A DNA stretch of 64,000 bases from an uncultured Stenotrophomonas sp. (GTDB taxonomy: Bacteria > Pseudomonadota > Gammaproteobacteria > Xanthomonadales > Xanthomonadaceae). Under the pieces are notes generated by a model. That model had not been told where the DNA came from. It saw only the letters and a list, made by a program, of their open reading frames with translations, and made no database searches. Position 1 is the first letter of the stretch. The number at the start of each line of letters is the position of its first letter. Below, one piece after another: positions 1 to 9,637 of the stretch. A program made the position numbers and the translations under genes. The stretch is taken from positions 186,001 through 250,000 of the forward strand of contig NZ_CAJYVQ010000009.1 in NCBI RefSeq assembly GCF_913778665.1. The letters are read 5' to 3'.

Positions 1-407
1 CCGTGGCCAATGCGATGGACGTGGGCGCGCCGAGCAATTTCGAGCGGCTGCGCTGGCTGTATCACGGCGACGATGCCGAACTGCGCGCGGCGTTCCGCGC
101 GTTCGCGGTGGATGACGTGTCCATCCGCGCCACCATTGCCGCTGCACATGCGAGCCGGGGCGAGCTGTTCTGCCCGCACACCGCGACGGCGGTGAAGGTG
201 CTGCAGGACCTGCGCGCGCGCGGCGCCAAGGGCGACTGGGCGGTGGTGGCCACCGCGCATCCGGCAAAGTTCGAAGCGGTGGTGGAACCGTTGATCGGTG
301 AAGCGGTGGCGGTACCGCCGGCATTGGATGCGTTGTTGCGGCGACCTGCGCACGCCGAGCCGATGGCTGCCGATTACGCGGCGTTGCGCGAGGTGTTGTT
401 GCGTTGA
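1..407 (+). CDS. thrC: Threonine synthase, C-terminal part (gene cut by window edge)
   Basis: Threonine synthase is the PLP enzyme converting O-phosphohomoserine to threonine in the cytoplasm. Only the last ~134 codons are present. The reading frame is open from the first bases, so the gene begins outside the window. Segments such as 'VANAMDVGAPSNFERL', 'ELFCPHTATAVKVL' and 'VATAHPAKF' are typical of the C-terminal domain of the long bacterial ThrC. The PLP lysine region is not in view. A REP pair and a convergent FNR-type gene follow. The family call rests on remembered similarity over the C-terminal third. Confidence 0.82.
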   Translation, partial: VANAMDVGAPSNFERLRWLYHGDDAELRAAFRAFAVDDVSIRATIAAAHASRGELFCPHTATAVKVLQDLRARGAKGDWAVVATAHPAKFEAVVEPLIGEAVAVPPALDALLRRPAHAEPMAADYAALREVLLR

Positions 408-425
408 TCGGCGATGTCCGGGGGG

Positions 426-516
426 GCCGGCCAGCGGCCGGCACTACCAGAAGCATGCAACGCTGGTTGGGCGCGAGCGGATGGCCGCAGCCCGGTAGTG
501 CCGGCCGCTGGCCGGC
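426..516. repeat. Inverted pair of GTAG-type REP (SMAG-like) palindromes
   Basis: Two 22-bp units at 426-447 and 495-516 are exact reverse complements. Each begins GTAG on its own strand and contains the self-complementary core GCCGGCCGCTGGCCGGC. They face each other across about 47 bp between the convergent ends of thrC and the FNR-type gene, a usual REP position where they can act as a bidirectional terminator or mRNA 3' stabiliser. Confidence 0.8.
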
Positions 517-538
517 AACCCAACCAACCGTATTGCGG

Positions 539-1291
539 TCAGATCAACCCTTCACCGGCCAGTCCGCGCAGCCCATCCTCGTCGAGGATCTCCACCACGT
601 TCAGGTGGGGCAGGGCGATCAGGCCCTGTTGGCGCAGCTTGGTGAAGGTGCGGCTGACCGTTTCCATGGTCAGGCCCAGATGGTCGGCGATGTCGCCACG
701 GCCCATCGGCAGCGACACGCGCAGGCCGTTGCCACCGAGGCGGGCTTCGCGCGCGGCCAGGCGCAGCAGGAAGTCGGCCAGCTTCTCGGCCGGCTGCAGG
801 CGCGCCAGTGCCAGGGCGGCGTCCTGCGCGGCGTCCAGCTCCTGGCAGGCGCGCTGCAGCAGCTTCCGCTCCAGGTGCGGGAATCGGCTGCGCAAGGCCT
901 TCATCTGTGGCAGGGCGACACGGCACACGCGGCTGTCGGCGATGGCCTCGATGTCGTAGCGATGGTGATCGCTGCTGCTCAGGCCCAGATAGTCGCCGGG
1001 CAACACGAAGCCGTTGATCTGGCGCCGGCCATCGGCCAGCGTGCGCACCAGGCGCAATGCGCCGCCGGTCAATGTATAGACATGCTGGCGTTCCTCGCCG
1101 GTGCGGGCCAGGGTGCTGCCCATCGACACCTGCTGGGAAACCGTCACCTGTTCCAGCGCCTGCACTTCATCGGGCGACAGCGCCGAGCACACCGCAAGGT
1201 GGCGAACCGAGCAGTGCAGGCAGTCCAGCGTGGCGCAGGACGGCGAGGCGGGGTCGTGGGTGGCGGGCGGAGCGCCGGAAGGCCGTGACAT
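539..1291 (-). CDS. fnr: FNR/ANR-type transcriptional regulator (Crp/Fnr family, probable oxygen sensor)
   Basis: A 250-aa Crp/Fnr-family DNA-binding protein. The N-terminus carries Cys19, Cys24, Cys27 and Cys35, and a central cysteine is at residue 123 in '[10 protein letters not shown]', close to E. coli FNR Cys122. This pattern fits an oxygen-labile [4Fe-4S] cluster. The cNMP-binding-like barrel spans about residues 45-160. The C-terminal winged helix includes '[21 protein letters not shown]', with the E-x-x-S-R recognition helix that reads TTGAT-type boxes in FNR. It is transcribed away from hisS, and the two share a 130-bp gap. The spacing of the last N-terminal Cys (C-x2-C-x7-C) differs from E. 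coli FNR (C-x2-C-x5-C), so cluster binding is inferred. Confidence 0.85.
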   Translation of the reverse strand: MSRPSGAPPATHDPASPSCATLDCLHCSVRHLAVCSALSPDEVQALEQVTVSQQVSMGSTLARTGEERQHVYTLTGGALRLVRTLADGRRQINGFVLPGDYLGLSSSDHHRYDIEAIADSRVCRVALPQMKALRSRFPHLERKLLQRACQELDAAQDAALALARLQPAEKLADFLLRLAAREARLGGNGLRVSLPMGRGDIADHLGLTMETVSRTFTKLRQQGLIALPHLNVVEILDEDGLRGLAGEGLI

Positions 1292-1421
1292 GTTGCGGGG
1301 GGGGGCGTATCGCGGGCGGGGAGGGCCTTATGATACTTCAAGCGGCCGTTCGACCTTGCCGGAGGCGGGGGCGCTAGAATGTCGCCCCCTCCCACGTCCC
1401 GTTCCAGCAGGAGTTCCGCCC

Positions 1422-2819
1422 GTGATCAAGCCCCGTACCCCGCCCGGCACCCTTGAACTGCTGCCGCGCGAGCAGATTGCGTTCCAGCGCATGCTGGACG
1501 TCATCCGCCGCAACTACGAGCGCTTCGGGTTCCTGCCGGTGGAGACGCCGGTGTTCGAGCTGTCCGACGTGCTGCTGACCAAGTCGGGTGGCGAGACCGA
1601 GCGCCAGGTGTATTTCGTTCAGTCCACCGGTGCGCTGGCCAACGCCGCCGAATCGGGTGATCGTTCGCTGCCGGAAATGGCGCTGCGTTTCGACCTGACC
1701 GTGCCGCTGGCCCGCTACGTGGCCGAGCACGAACACGAGCTGACCTTCCCGTTCCGCCGCTACCAGATGCAGCGCGTGTACCGTGGCGAACGTGCCCAGC
1801 GCGGTCGTTTTCGCGAGTTCTACCAGTGCGACATCGACGTGATCGGCAAGGACAGCCTGAGCGTGCGCTACGACGCCGAAGTGCTGGCGGTCATTCACGC
1901 GGTGTTCTCGGAACTGCGTATCGGCGACTTCAGCATCCAGCTGAACAACCGCAAGCTGATGCGCGGCTTCTTCGAAAGCCTGGGCGTGGCAGAGGGCGAG
2001 CGCCAGCTGGCGGTGCTGCGCGAAGTGGACAAGCTGGACAAGCGTGGTGCCGATTACGTGCGCGAAACGCTGGTGGGCGAGGGCTTCGGGATCCCGGCCG
2101 CACAGGTCGAGAAGATCCTGGCGTTCGTCGCCGTGCGTTCGCAGGGTCACGACGATGCGCTGTCGCAGCTGGCCGCACTGGAAGCGGGCGCGGCATCGTC
2201 GGAGACGCTGCGTGCCGGCGTCGCCGAACTGCGCGAGGTGCTGCAGCTGGTGCAGGCGCTGGGCGTGCCGGAAAGCGCCTATTGCCTGAATTTCTCGATT
2301 GCGCGTGGCCTGGATTACTACACCGGTACCGTGTACGAGACCACGCTGACCGACCATCCGCAGATCGGCTCGATCTGCTCGGGCGGCCGTTATGAAGACC
2401 TGGCCAGCCACTACAGCAAGTCCAAGCTGCCGGGCGTGGGCATCTCCATCGGCTTGTCGCGCCTGTTCTGGCAGCTGCGCGAGGCCGGCCTGATCGACGG
2501 CATTGAAGCCAGCAGCGTGCAGGCGCTGGTGGCGCTGATGGACGAGCAGGGGATGCCGCAGTCGCTGGACATCGCCCGCCGCCTGCGCGCCGGTGGCATC
2601 AACACCGAAGTGCAGATGGAGCCGAAGAAGATCGGCAAGCAGTTCCAGTACGCGGCAAAGGCGGGTATCCGCTTCGTGGTGCTGGCGGGTGAGGATGAGC
2701 TGGCGCGTGGCGTGGTGGCGGTGAAGGACCTGGTGCGCGAGCAGCAGTTCGAAGTCTCCCGCGACGAGCTGGCCAGCACCTTGCAGGTGGAGCTGGAGCA
2801 GTCGAAGGCGATGGCGTGA
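1422..2819 (+). CDS. hisS: Histidyl-tRNA synthetase
   Basis: Class II aminoacyl-tRNA synthetase charging tRNA-His in the cytoplasm; 465 aa from a GTG start. I chose GTG 1422 because AGCAGGAG lies about 8 nt upstream and the product starts '[15 protein letters not shown]', the usual HisRS N-terminus. The frame is open 321 nt further upstream but that part is not HisRS-like. Class II motif 2 is visible as '[20 protein letters not shown]', and the HisRS-specific motif as '[12 protein letters not shown]'. The C-terminal anticodon-binding domain starts near residue 370. The stop overlaps the ATG of the next small gene (TGATG), so the two are probably co-transcribed. A TAGAAT at 1375-1380 is a possible -10 box. 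Confidence 0.95.
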   Translation: MIKPRTPPGTLELLPREQIAFQRMLDVIRRNYERFGFLPVETPVFELSDVLLTKSGGETERQVYFVQSTGALANAAESGDRSLPEMALRFDLTVPLARYVAEHEHELTFPFRRYQMQRVYRGERAQRGRFREFYQCDIDVIGKDSLSVRYDAEVLAVIHAVFSELRIGDFSIQLNNRKLMRGFFESLGVAEGERQLAVLREVDKLDKRGADYVRETLVGEGFGIPAAQVEKILAFVAVRSQGHDDALSQLAALEAGAASSETLRAGVAELREVLQLVQALGVPESAYCLNFSIARGLDYYTGTVYETTLTDHPQIGSICSGGRYEDLASHYSKSKLPGVGISIGLSRLFWQLREAGLIDGIEASSVQALVALMDEQGMPQSLDIARRLRAGGINTEVQMEPKKIGKQFQYAAKAGIRFVVLAGEDELARGVVAVKDLVREQQFEVSRDELASTLQVELEQSKAMA

Positions 2820-3112
2820 TGCGCACCGCCGCGGGAGTGCCTTTCGTGCTCCTGCTGGCGGGCTGCCAGAGTGATCCGGCGCTGCATGCGGCGCGGATCG
2901 GTCCGGCACAGTACCGGTTGCAGGTCGATCGCTGCCACGTGATCGACCGCGGTCAGCTTGAGAGCGACCTGCAGGCCCTGGCCGCGCGGAAGTGCCCGGC
3001 GGGCGTGGGCGCGTTGGAGAACATCCAGTCCCTGCCGAGCCGGCAGGGCAGCCTGTTCGGCGAGTGCCTGCGGCGCGGTGCGCTGCAGGCTGAGGTGCGC
3101 TGTATGCCCTGA
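2819..3112 (+). CDS. Small putative lipoprotein, function unknown
   Basis: A 97-aa protein starting at the ATG that overlaps the hisS stop (a GTG one codon upstream is also in frame). The N-terminus '[20 protein letters not shown]' is a short signal peptide with lipobox LAGC, so the mature protein should be lipid-anchored in the envelope. Four further cysteines could form disulfides. I do not recognise the domain. Translational coupling to hisS suggests co-expression, not shared function. A strong intrinsic terminator follows 25 bp after the stop. Confidence 0.7.
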   Translation: MRTAAGVPFVLLLAGCQSDPALHAARIGPAQYRLQVDRCHVIDRGQLESDLQALAARKCPAGVGALENIQSLPSRQGSLFGECLRRGALQAEVRCMP

Positions 3113-3136
3113 GCCGGGGCAGGTTATTGATCTGAA

Positions 3137-3170
3137 CGAAAAACGCCCACCTTTCGGTGGGCGTTTTTCG
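3137..3170 (+). terminator. Intrinsic terminator after hisS and lipoprotein gene
   Basis: A 15-bp perfect stem (arms 3137-3151 and 3156-3170) with a TTTC tetraloop. The core ACGCCCACC pairs with GGTGGGCGT, and the arms end in AAAAA/TTTTT, giving a U-tract. It is symmetrical and could also stop transcription from the other side. Confidence 0.9.
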
Positions 3171-3186
3171 TTTCCGGACGACGCGC

Positions 3187-3205
3187 AGTCGAGCATGACT
3201 CGACT
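3187..3205. repeat. REP-like hairpin
   Basis: AGTCGAG and CTCGACT arms around CATGA, within GCAG...CTGC flanks. It resembles the SMAG-type hairpins elsewhere in the window but lacks a clear GTAG end. Confidence 0.5.
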
Positions 3206-3262
3206 CTGCAAAAGCCGTTCCTGATCAGTTCCCAGCGAGATCCAGCAGATCGCGGCCAACTG

Positions 3263-3513
3263 TCGAAGCCGGGGTGGGGCCGGTTGAGGGGGCGTGAGCC
3301 GCATGGATGCGGCGACCGAGCTTACATGGGGGAGGGCGCTTTGCTTGCGAAGCACTGCTTCGCAAGCGCCCGAACGCACGGCGGCCAGCGGCTGGGCCGG
3401 GCCCCGGAGGGGTACTTGCAGCGTCCCCCCTCAGCCGGACCACACCTCCAACGCTGGGAACCCAGGATTTGCTGTTGCTGCGGCCTCTGCGGGTGCAGGG
3501 CAGCAGCCCTGCC
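3263..3513 (+). repeat. Composite structured intergenic element, copy A (with internal insertion)
   Basis: Same module order as the elements at 26187-26446, 26606-26783 and 39930-40101. A CTGTCGAAG-like flank precedes a long outer stem (about 3271-3293 with 3421-3447, some G-U pairs). Inside is a hairpin GCCGC-ATGGAT-GCGGC at 3298-3313. The second internal hairpin is interrupted by about 80 bp of foreign sequence holding its own 12-bp perfect stem (GCTTGCGAAGCA / TGCTTCGCAAGC). After the outer stem come a TTGCTGTTGCTG-like linker and a terminal GC hairpin GCAGGGC/GCCCTGC at 3495-3512. It fills most of the 400-bp gap before the his operon. No protein is expected here. Confidence 0.75.
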
Positions 3514-3531
3514 AGTCCCCAGATCCATGAT

Positions 3532-3561
3532 TTGACGCACTGCGCAAGAATGCGCTAATGT
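3532..3561 (+). promoter_or_regulatory. Candidate sigma70 promoter of the histidine operon
   Basis: TTGACG at 3532-3537 and TAATGT at 3556-3561 are separated by 18 bp. The -10 box overlaps the left end of the palindrome at 3557-3580, leaving a 5' leader of only about 14 nt before the ATG at 3582. There is no room for a classical His-codon attenuator peptide. Confidence 0.55.
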
Positions 3562-3580
3562 ACTAGCGCGCTATTACATT
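3557..3580. promoter_or_regulatory. 24-bp palindromic operator of the his operon (candidate TrpR-like protein site)
   Basis: The left half reads AATGTACTAGCG and the right half CGCTATTACATT. Against its own reverse complement the 24-mer has one mismatched pair only (positions 7/18). It contains CTAG, as TrpR operators do. It overlaps the candidate -10 box and ends one base before the start codon of the TrpR-like gene. Autorepression of the operon is inferred from position. Confidence 0.65.
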
Positions 3581-3581
3581 G

Positions 3582-3908
3582 ATGCAAGAACTCCACCCCG
3601 TGAAAGCCCGTCCCGACATCGCCGCCAAAGACCCCCAGGCTGACCTCGACTCGCTGGCCCAGGCCTTTGCCGCCCTGCGCGAACCCGACCAGGTACTCGC
3701 CTTCCTGCGTGACCTGTGCACGCCGGCCGAGCTGGAAGCCATGGCCGACCGTTGGAAGGTGGTGCCGCTGCTGCAACAGGGTGTGCCGTATCGCGAGATC
3801 CACGAGCGCACCGGCGTCAGCGTGACCACCACCGGACGGGTGGCACGCACGCTCGAGCATGGCCATCGAGGCTATGCCGCCGCCATCGATCGCCTTGCTT
3901 CGCGCTGA
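3582..3908 (+). CDS. TrpR-like (YerC/YecD family) regulator at the head of the his operon
   Basis: A 108-aa all-helical protein of the Trp-repressor superfamily. The middle ('[21 protein letters not shown]', residues ~43-63) and the helix-turn-helix ('[26 protein letters not shown]') match the YerC/YecD group, which keeps the TrpR fold but not tryptophan specificity. ATG 3582 was preferred to TTG 3579 because the palindrome abuts it. The hisG start lies 34 nt after its stop, so it is the first gene of the operon. In relatives this family is thought to control histidine genes. The ligand is unknown, and no E. coli-type His leader peptide is visible. Confidence 0.8.
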   Translation: MQELHPVKARPDIAAKDPQADLDSLAQAFAALREPDQVLAFLRDLCTPAELEAMADRWKVVPLLQQGVPYREIHERTGVSVTTTGRVARTLEHGHRGYAAAIDRLASR

Positions 3909-3942
3909 TCCGCGCCCCGTTCCGAACTTCGAGACCTCCCCC

Positions 3943-4854
3943 ATGAGTGCAACCCAGGCAGCGCCGGCAAGAGACCGGCTGCGTATCGCCATCCAGAAGA
4001 GCGGTCGGCTGGCCGAGCCCGCCCGCAATCTGCTCAGCGCCTGTGGCCTGAGCTGGCGCGAAAGCCGCGACAAGCTGTTCTGCTACGGCGAATCGCTGCC
4101 GGTGGACCTGCTGCTGGTGCGCGACGACGACATTCCTGGCCTGATCGCCGATGGCGTCTGCGACCTTGGCATCGTCGGCCGCAATGAACTGGATGAGCAG
4201 GCCGCGGCACGCCGGCAGATCGGCCTGCCGGATGCGTACCAGGCGCTGCGCGGGCTGGGCTTCGGCCAGTGCCGGCTGATGCTGGCGGTGCCCGAGGAAT
4301 GGCAGTGGCAGGGCCCGGCGCAGCTGGCCGGCACCCGGATTGCCACCAGCTATCCGGCCATCCTCAAGCAGTGGCTGGCCGAGCAGGGCGTGGACGCACA
4401 GGTCGTCGAGCTGTCCGGTTCGGTGGAGATCGCGCCGCGCTTGGGTACTGCCGACCTGATCTGCGACCTGGTCTCCAGCGGCGCCACGCTGCGTGCCAAC
4501 CAGTTGGCCCCGGTGCACAACCTGCTAGACAGCGAGGCGGTGCTGGCTGGGGCGGTGCGGGTGCCGGATGACGCACGCGCGTCGCTGCGGGCGATGCTGC
4601 TGCGCCGTCTCGACGGCGTGGTGCAGCGCCAGGACCGCAAACTCCTGATGTTCCGCGCCAGCGAGGACCGTGTGGATGCGCTGGCACAGCTGCTGGCCGA
4701 TGCCGAGCCGCTGGTACGACTGCCGGCCGATGGAGGTGCGCTGCGCCTGCAGACCATGTGCCCGGGCCCGTTGAGCTGGCAGCGCATGGAAGAACTGGAG
4801 CGCGCTGGCGCGCAGGGCCTGATGGTGTTGAGCGTGGAGCGGTCGCTGGCATGA
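3943..4854 (+). CDS. hisG: ATP phosphoribosyltransferase (long form)
   Basis: First step of histidine synthesis: ATP plus PRPP to phosphoribosyl-ATP. 303 aa, the long HisG form with a C-terminal regulatory domain ('[17 protein letters not shown]...[12 protein letters not shown]', from ~residue 225) that usually senses histidine, so no HisZ partner is needed. The N-terminal catalytic domain begins '[11 protein letters not shown]'; '[13 protein letters not shown]' and 'GTRIATSYP' are further family blocks. The start at 3943 fits the family N-terminus. The frame is open back to 3859 but overlaps the preceding gene. The stop overlaps hisD by 4 nt (ATGA). Confidence 0.95.
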   Translation: MSATQAAPARDRLRIAIQKSGRLAEPARNLLSACGLSWRESRDKLFCYGESLPVDLLLVRDDDIPGLIADGVCDLGIVGRNELDEQAAARRQIGLPDAYQALRGLGFGQCRLMLAVPEEWQWQGPAQLAGTRIATSYPAILKQWLAEQGVDAQVVELSGSVEIAPRLGTADLICDLVSSGATLRANQLAPVHNLLDSEAVLAGAVRVPDDARASLRAMLLRRLDGVVQRQDRKLLMFRASEDRVDALAQLLADAEPLVRLPADGGALRLQTMCPGPLSWQRMEELERAGAQGLMVLSVERSLA

Positions 4855-6146
4855 ACCGTCTGATCTGGTCGCAACTTGATGAGGCCGCGCGCAGCGCGGC
4901 ATTGACCCGCCCGGTGCAGACTGTGGCGCAACAGACCCGCGACGCGGTGGCGGCGCTGATCGCGCAGGTGCGCGCACAGGGGGACGAGGCGCTGCGTGCG
5001 ATTACTGCACGTTTCGATGGTGTCGAGCTATCGTCCTTTGAGGTGAGCGAAGCCGAGTTCGCGGCCGCCGATGCGGCGGTGCCGGCCGAACTGCGCCAAG
5101 CGATGGTGGAAGCTGCCGAGCGCATTACGCGCTTCCACGAGGCTGGCATGGGCAAGGGCTACGCAGTGGAAACTGCGCCGGGCGTCGTCTGCGAGCGCAT
5201 GCTGCGGCCGATTGGCCGGGTCGGCCTGTATGTGCCGGCGGGCAGCGCGCCGCTGCCCTCCACGGCGCTGATGCTGGGTGTGCCGGCGCAGCTGGCCGGC
5301 TGCCCGCAGGTCGTGCTGTGCACGCCGCCTCGCGCCGATGGCAGCGCCGATCCGGCAGTGCTGGTAGCGGCGCGCCTGACCAGCGTGCAGCGCGTTTTCA
5401 AGCTGGGTGGCGCGCAGGCGATCGCGGCGATGGCCTATGGCACCGCCACCATTCCGGCCTGCGACAAGCTGTTCGGGCCCGGCAACAGCTTCGTCACCGA
5501 AGCCAAGCAGCAGGTCGCGCAGGACGGCGCCGCCGCCATCGACATGCCGGCCGGTCCGTCGGAAGTACTGGTGATTGCCGATGCCGGGGCGAACCCGGCG
5601 TTCGTCGCAGCCGATCTTCTGTCGCAGGCCGAGCACGGCCCGGATTCGCAGGTGCTGCTGTTGACCGACGATGGTGCGATGCTGGCGGCGGTCGAGGCCG
5701 AAGTGGAGCGACAGGTGGCCTTGCTGCCGCGCCAGCAGATCGCACGCCAGGCGCTGTCGGCCTCGCGCCTGATCCAGGTCGATTCGCTGGACGAAGCCTT
5801 CGCGATCAGCAACCGCTATGCGCCCGAGCACCTGATCCTGGCCCTGCGCGACCCGCGCACGTGGCTGGGCCAGGTACAGGCGGCCGGCTCGGTGTTCCTG
5901 GGGGATTACACCCCCGAAGCACTGGGCGACTACTGCAGCGGCACCAATCACGTGCTGCCTACCGCCGGTGCCGCGCGTGCCTACAGTGGCGTCAGCGTTG
6001 CCAGCTTCCAGAACCTGATCAGCGTGCAGAGCGCCAGCGCCGCCGGCTTGGCCGCGATCGGCGGCTGCGCCCGCATCATCGCCAGTGCCGAGGGCCTCGA
6101 CGCGCACGAACGTGCGGTTGCCCTGCGCATGGAGGCCACCGCATGA
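4851..6146 (+). CDS. hisD: Histidinol dehydrogenase
   Basis: Zn-dependent oxidation of histidinol to histidine via histidinal, using two NAD+, in the cytoplasm; 431 aa, normal length. Signatures seen: '[19 protein letters not shown]', '[16 protein letters not shown]', '[15 protein letters not shown]' and '[16 protein letters not shown]', which carries conserved Gln/His of the zinc and catalytic site. The C-terminal '[19 protein letters not shown]' is also conserved. ATG 4851 overlaps the hisG stop, and the stop overlaps hisC by 4 nt, so translation is probably coupled. Confidence 0.96.
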   Translation: MNRLIWSQLDEAARSAALTRPVQTVAQQTRDAVAALIAQVRAQGDEALRAITARFDGVELSSFEVSEAEFAAADAAVPAELRQAMVEAAERITRFHEAGMGKGYAVETAPGVVCERMLRPIGRVGLYVPAGSAPLPSTALMLGVPAQLAGCPQVVLCTPPRADGSADPAVLVAARLTSVQRVFKLGGAQAIAAMAYGTATIPACDKLFGPGNSFVTEAKQQVAQDGAAAIDMPAGPSEVLVIADAGANPAFVAADLLSQAEHGPDSQVLLLTDDGAMLAAVEAEVERQVALLPRQQIARQALSASRLIQVDSLDEAFAISNRYAPEHLILALRDPRTWLGQVQAAGSVFLGDYTPEALGDYCSGTNHVLPTAGAARAYSGVSVASFQNLISVQSASAAGLAAIGGCARIIASAEGLDAHERAVALRMEATA

Positions 6147-7237
6147 GCGCCGCCATTGATGACGTGCTGGCACTCGTGCGCCCGGATCTGCAGGCCTTTG
6201 CCGGCTACAGTTCGGCGCGCAGTGCAGCGGTGCAGGGCGAGATCTGGTTGAACGCCAACGAGTCGGCCTGGGCCAATCCGGCCGATGCCACCGGCAGCAG
6301 CCGTCGCTATCCCGAACCGCAGCCGCTGGCGCTGCGCGAAGGCCTGGCCGCACTGTATGGCGTGCAGCCGCAGCAGCTGCTGGTCGGGCGCGGCAGTGAC
6401 GAGGCGATCGATCTGCTGGTGCGCGCGCTGTGCGTGCCCGGCCGTGATGGCGTGCTGGTCACGCCGCCGGTGTTCGGCATGTACGCCGTCTGTGCACGGC
6501 TGCAGGGCGCCCCGCTGATCGAAGTACCGCTGGTGGACGGCGAAGACGGCCTGCGTGCCGATCTGGATGCAGTCATCGAGGCCGCCACTGCGCGCAATGC
6601 CAAGCTGGTGTTCCTGTGCGCACCGTCGAACCCGGCCGGCAGCGATATCGGTCTGGACGAGGTCGAGCGCGTGGCCACGGCGTTGCGCGGGCAGGCGCTG
6701 GTGGTGGTGGACGAGGCCTATGTCGAATACGCGCAGCGTCCGTCGGCGACCACGCTGCTGGCCGCGCACGCCAACCTCGCGGTACTTCGCACGTTGTCGA
6801 AGGCGCACGCGCTGGCCGCCGCCCGCATTGGAACCCTCATCGCCGCCCCGGAACTGATTGCGGTGCTGCGTCGCTGCCAGGCGCCGTACCCAGTGCCGAC
6901 CCCATGCGCGGAACTGGCCGTGCAGGCACTGCAGCCGGCCGCGCTGTCGCGGACCACCGAGCGGGTGGCCACGGTCATCGCCGAGCGCGAACGCCTGTTG
7001 GCGGCGCTGCCTGGCTTGCCCGGTGTGCGCCACGTGTACCGCTCGGCCGGCAACTACCTGCTGGTGCGCTTGGTCGACGCACAGTCCGCATTCGACGCGC
7101 TGCTGGCCGCCGGGGTGGTGGTGCGCGACCAGCGCGCCGCGCCGCAGCTGGGCGATGCGCTGCGCATCAGCATCGGCAGCCCCCAAGAAAACGACCGCGT
7201 GCTCGCGGTCCTGTCGGCACGGAGGGCCGCCGCATGA
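6143..7237 (+). CDS. hisC: Histidinol-phosphate aminotransferase
   Basis: PLP-dependent transamination of imidazole-acetol phosphate with glutamate to give histidinol phosphate; 364 aa, class I/II aminotransferase fold. 'WLNANESAW' near the N-terminus, '[15 protein letters not shown]', '[11 protein letters not shown]' and '[10 protein letters not shown]' are HisC blocks. '[16 protein letters not shown]' (~residue 215) holds the Schiff-base lysine. Overlaps hisD and hisB by 4 nt each. Confidence 0.95.
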   Translation: MSAAIDDVLALVRPDLQAFAGYSSARSAAVQGEIWLNANESAWANPADATGSSRRYPEPQPLALREGLAALYGVQPQQLLVGRGSDEAIDLLVRALCVPGRDGVLVTPPVFGMYAVCARLQGAPLIEVPLVDGEDGLRADLDAVIEAATARNAKLVFLCAPSNPAGSDIGLDEVERVATALRGQALVVVDEAYVEYAQRPSATTLLAAHANLAVLRTLSKAHALAAARIGTLIAAPELIAVLRRCQAPYPVPTPCAELAVQALQPAALSRTTERVATVIAERERLLAALPGLPGVRHVYRSAGNYLLVRLVDAQSAFDALLAAGVVVRDQRAAPQLGDALRISIGSPQENDRVLAVLSARRAAA

Positions 7238-8307
7238 CCCCGATCCTGTTCATCGACCGCGATGGCACGCTCATCGAGGAGCCGGCCGACTTCCAGATCG
7301 ACGCCTACGAAAAGCTGCGCTTCGTGCCGCAGGTGATCCCGGCGCTGCTCAAGCTGCGCGACGCCGGCTACCAGTTCGTGATCGTCAGCAACCAGGACGG
7401 CCTCGGCAGCGACGGCTATCCACGCGCCAGCTTCGATGGCCCCAACGACCTGATGCTGCAGATCTTCGAGAGCCAGGGCATCACCTTCCGTGACGTGCTG
7501 ATCGACTGCAGCTGGCCGCAGGACAACGCGCCGACGCGCAAGCCGGGTATTGGCCTGATGACCGCCTACCTGCAGGACCGCAGCATCGACTGGGCACGTT
7601 CGGGCATGGTGGGGGACCGCATCACTGACCTGCAGTTCGCCGACAACCTCAACATCCGCGGCTTCCAGCTGCGCACCGAGCAGTTTGGTGGCGAGTGGGA
7701 CTGGCCGGGCATCGCCCACGCATTGGCCGACGCGCCACGCACCGCAGTGGTCCAGCGCAACACGAAAGAAACGAAGATCCGCGTAGAACTGGACCTCGAT
7801 CGTGCGGGTGATGCGCGCATCTCCACCGGGCTGCCGTTCTTCGACCACATGCTGGAACAGATCGGCAAGCATGGCGGCTTCGCCTTGGACATCCGGGCTG
7901 AGGGCGACCTGCATATCGACGAGCACCACACCATCGAGGACACCGGGCTGGCCCTGGGCCAGGCCCTGCGCGAAGCGCTGGGTGACAAGCGTGGAATCGG
8001 CCGCTATGGCTTCACCCTGCCGATGGACGAGACCCTGGCCAGCGCCGCGCTGGATTTCAGCGGCCGGCCGTATTTCGTCTTCGAAGGCGAATTCAAGCGC
8101 GAACGCGTAGGCGACATGCCGACCGAGCTGGTGCCGCACTTCTTCCGCTCGCTGTGCGACGCCAGCGGGTTGAACCTCAACCTGCAGGTACGCGGTGATA
8201 ACGACCACCACAAGGTGGAGGCCTGCTTCAAGGCCCTGGCACGCGCCCTGCGGCCGGCGTTGGCCCGGCAGGGCACGGCGTTGCCGACGACCAAGGGGGC
8301 GCTGTGA
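7234..8307 (+). CDS. hisB: Bifunctional histidinol-phosphatase / imidazoleglycerol-phosphate dehydratase
   Basis: 357 aa, two fused domains as in enterobacteria. Residues ~1-165 are a HAD phosphatase with the DxDGT nucleophile motif (Asp8, Asp10 in '[11 protein letters not shown]') and 'KPGIGLM'. Residues ~168-357 are IGP dehydratase: '[19 protein letters not shown]', '[17 protein letters not shown]' and '[18 protein letters not shown]' supply the Mn-binding histidines and glutamates. It thus covers the dehydratase and phosphatase steps. Overlaps hisC and hisH by 4 nt. Confidence 0.96.
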   Translation: MTPILFIDRDGTLIEEPADFQIDAYEKLRFVPQVIPALLKLRDAGYQFVIVSNQDGLGSDGYPRASFDGPNDLMLQIFESQGITFRDVLIDCSWPQDNAPTRKPGIGLMTAYLQDRSIDWARSGMVGDRITDLQFADNLNIRGFQLRTEQFGGEWDWPGIAHALADAPRTAVVQRNTKETKIRVELDLDRAGDARISTGLPFFDHMLEQIGKHGGFALDIRAEGDLHIDEHHTIEDTGLALGQALREALGDKRGIGRYGFTLPMDETLASAALDFSGRPYFVFEGEFKRERVGDMPTELVPHFFRSLCDASGLNLNLQVRGDNDHHKVEACFKALARALRPALARQGTALPTTKGAL

Positions 8308-8906
8308 GTGACGTTGCGCTGATCGACGCGGGCGGTGCCAATCTTGGTTCGGTGCGCTATGCGCTTGAACGCCTCGGCGCCAGCGTTCGGCTGGTGCGCG
8401 ATGCCGATGGGCTGGTTGGCGCGCAGCGGGTGATCCTGCCCGGCGTCGGCGCGGCGGGTCCCGGCATGCAGCGCCTGCACGCGCAGGGCCTGGTGGAGCC
8501 GCTGCAGCGGCTGGAAGTGCCGCTGATGGGTATCTGCCTCGGCATGCAGCTGCTGTTCGAACGGTCCGAGGAAGCGGGCGTGGAGACACTGGGGCTGATT
8601 CCCGGCGTGGTGCGCAAGCTGGTGCCGGCCTGCGGCATCCGCGTGCCGCACATGGGCTGGAACCGCCTGTTGCCGCTGCGCGAATCGCTGCTGCTGCGCG
8701 GCGTACCGGAGCGCGCCAGCGCCTACTTCGTGCACAGCTATGCGGCGCCGCTCAATACCCACACCGTCGCTGCCTGCGATCACGGCGGCCTGTTCACTGC
8801 CGTAGTGGAGCAGGGGCGTTACTACGGCGCACAGTTCCACCCCGAGCGCTCCGGCGAGACCGGCTCGCTGATGCTTCGCAATTTCCTCGAGGGCACCGCT
8901 GCATGA
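8304..8906 (+). CDS. hisH: Imidazole glycerol phosphate synthase, glutaminase subunit
   Basis: Class I glutamine amidotransferase that feeds ammonia to HisF; 200 aa from a GTG that overlaps the hisB stop. The nucleophile Cys is in '[16 protein letters not shown]' (~residue 77), and the His/Glu of the triad are in '[11 protein letters not shown]' near the C-terminus. '[12 protein letters not shown]' forms the oxyanion-strand region. It is followed by hisA (4-nt overlap), with hisF one gene further on, the standard partner layout. Confidence 0.95.
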   Translation: MSDVALIDAGGANLGSVRYALERLGASVRLVRDADGLVGAQRVILPGVGAAGPGMQRLHAQGLVEPLQRLEVPLMGICLGMQLLFERSEEAGVETLGLIPGVVRKLVPACGIRVPHMGWNRLLPLRESLLLRGVPERASAYFVHSYAAPLNTHTVAACDHGGLFTAVVEQGRYYGAQFHPERSGETGSLMLRNFLEGTAA

Positions 8907-9637
8907 GTTTCATCGTCTACCCCGCGCTGGATATCCGCGATGGCCGCGTGGTGCGGCTGCGCCAGGGCGACTACGCGCAGGAAACCTCGTATGGCGACGA
9001 CCCCCTGCCGCGCGCGCAGGTCTTTGCTGCGCAGGGCGCGCGGTGGATGCACCTGGTGGACCTGGATGCCGCACGTGCCGGCGGCTACACGCTGGCGCCG
9101 CTGTTGGCATCCATTCGTGCACAGACCCCGTTGCAGGTGCAGACCGGCGGTGGCGTGCGCGGCCGCGACGACGTGGCGCGCATCCTCGATGCCGGCGCCG
9201 GCCGCGTGGTGGTCGGTTCGCTGGCAGTACGCCGCCCCGACGAAGTGGTCGGCTGGCTGGAGGAGTTCGGCGCCGAGCGCATCACCATCGCGCTGGATGC
9301 CCGCCAGGATGCGCAGGGCCAATGGCAGCTGCCGGTGCACGGCTGGACCGAGAACGCTGGAGTGACCCTGGACGAGCTGGCCCAGCGCTACGCGCGCGCC
9401 GGCATGCGCCACCTGCTGTGCACCGACATTGCCCGTGACGGCATGCTGTCCGGGCCCAACATCAGCCTCTACCAGCACCTGTCGGCGCTGCTGCCGGGCG
9501 TGGCGGTGCAGGCGTCCGGCGGCGTCCGTAACGTGGCCGACATCGCAGAGGCGCGCGCGGCCGGGTGCGGTGGCGCGATCCTCGGCAAGGCGTTGCTGGA
9601 GCAGCGCATGGACCTGGTGGAGGCGCTGGCATGCTGA
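8903..9637 (+). CDS. hisA: ProFAR isomerase
   Basis: (beta-alpha)8 enzyme opening the ribose ring of ProFAR to PRFAR; 244 aa. The N-terminal strand '[19 protein letters not shown]' carries the catalytic Asp, and '[14 protein letters not shown]' in the C-terminal half carries the second Asp. '[11 protein letters not shown]' and '[13 protein letters not shown]' are the two phosphate-binding loops. It overlaps hisF by 7 nt. Confidence 0.95.
   Translation: MSFIVYPALDIRDGRVVRLRQGDYAQETSYGDDPLPRAQVFAAQGARWMHLVDLDAARAGGYTLAPLLASIRAQTPLQVQTGGGVRGRDDVARILDAGAGRVVVGSLAVRRPDEVVGWLEEFGAERITIALDARQDAQGQWQLPVHGWTENAGVTLDELAQRYARAGMRHLLCTDIARDGMLSGPNISLYQHLSALLPGVAVQASGGVRNVADIAEARAAGCGGAILGKALLEQRMDLVEALAC

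Noticed and set aside
1330..1345. FNR box in the fnr-hisS gap
   Set aside because: TTGAA-GTAT-CATAA on the minus strand matches only one half of TTGAT-N4-ATCAA.
3400..3581. Histidine attenuator leader peptide before the his operon
   Set aside because: No run of His codons is present, and the likely transcript leader is only about 14 nt.
5318..6142. N-terminal extension of hisC and other long upstream openings (hisS, hisG, serA, mtnB, copA)
   Set aside because: Extensions overlap neighbouring genes or promoters and lack family similarity. Starts were set by ATGA overlaps, ribosome sites and family N-termini.
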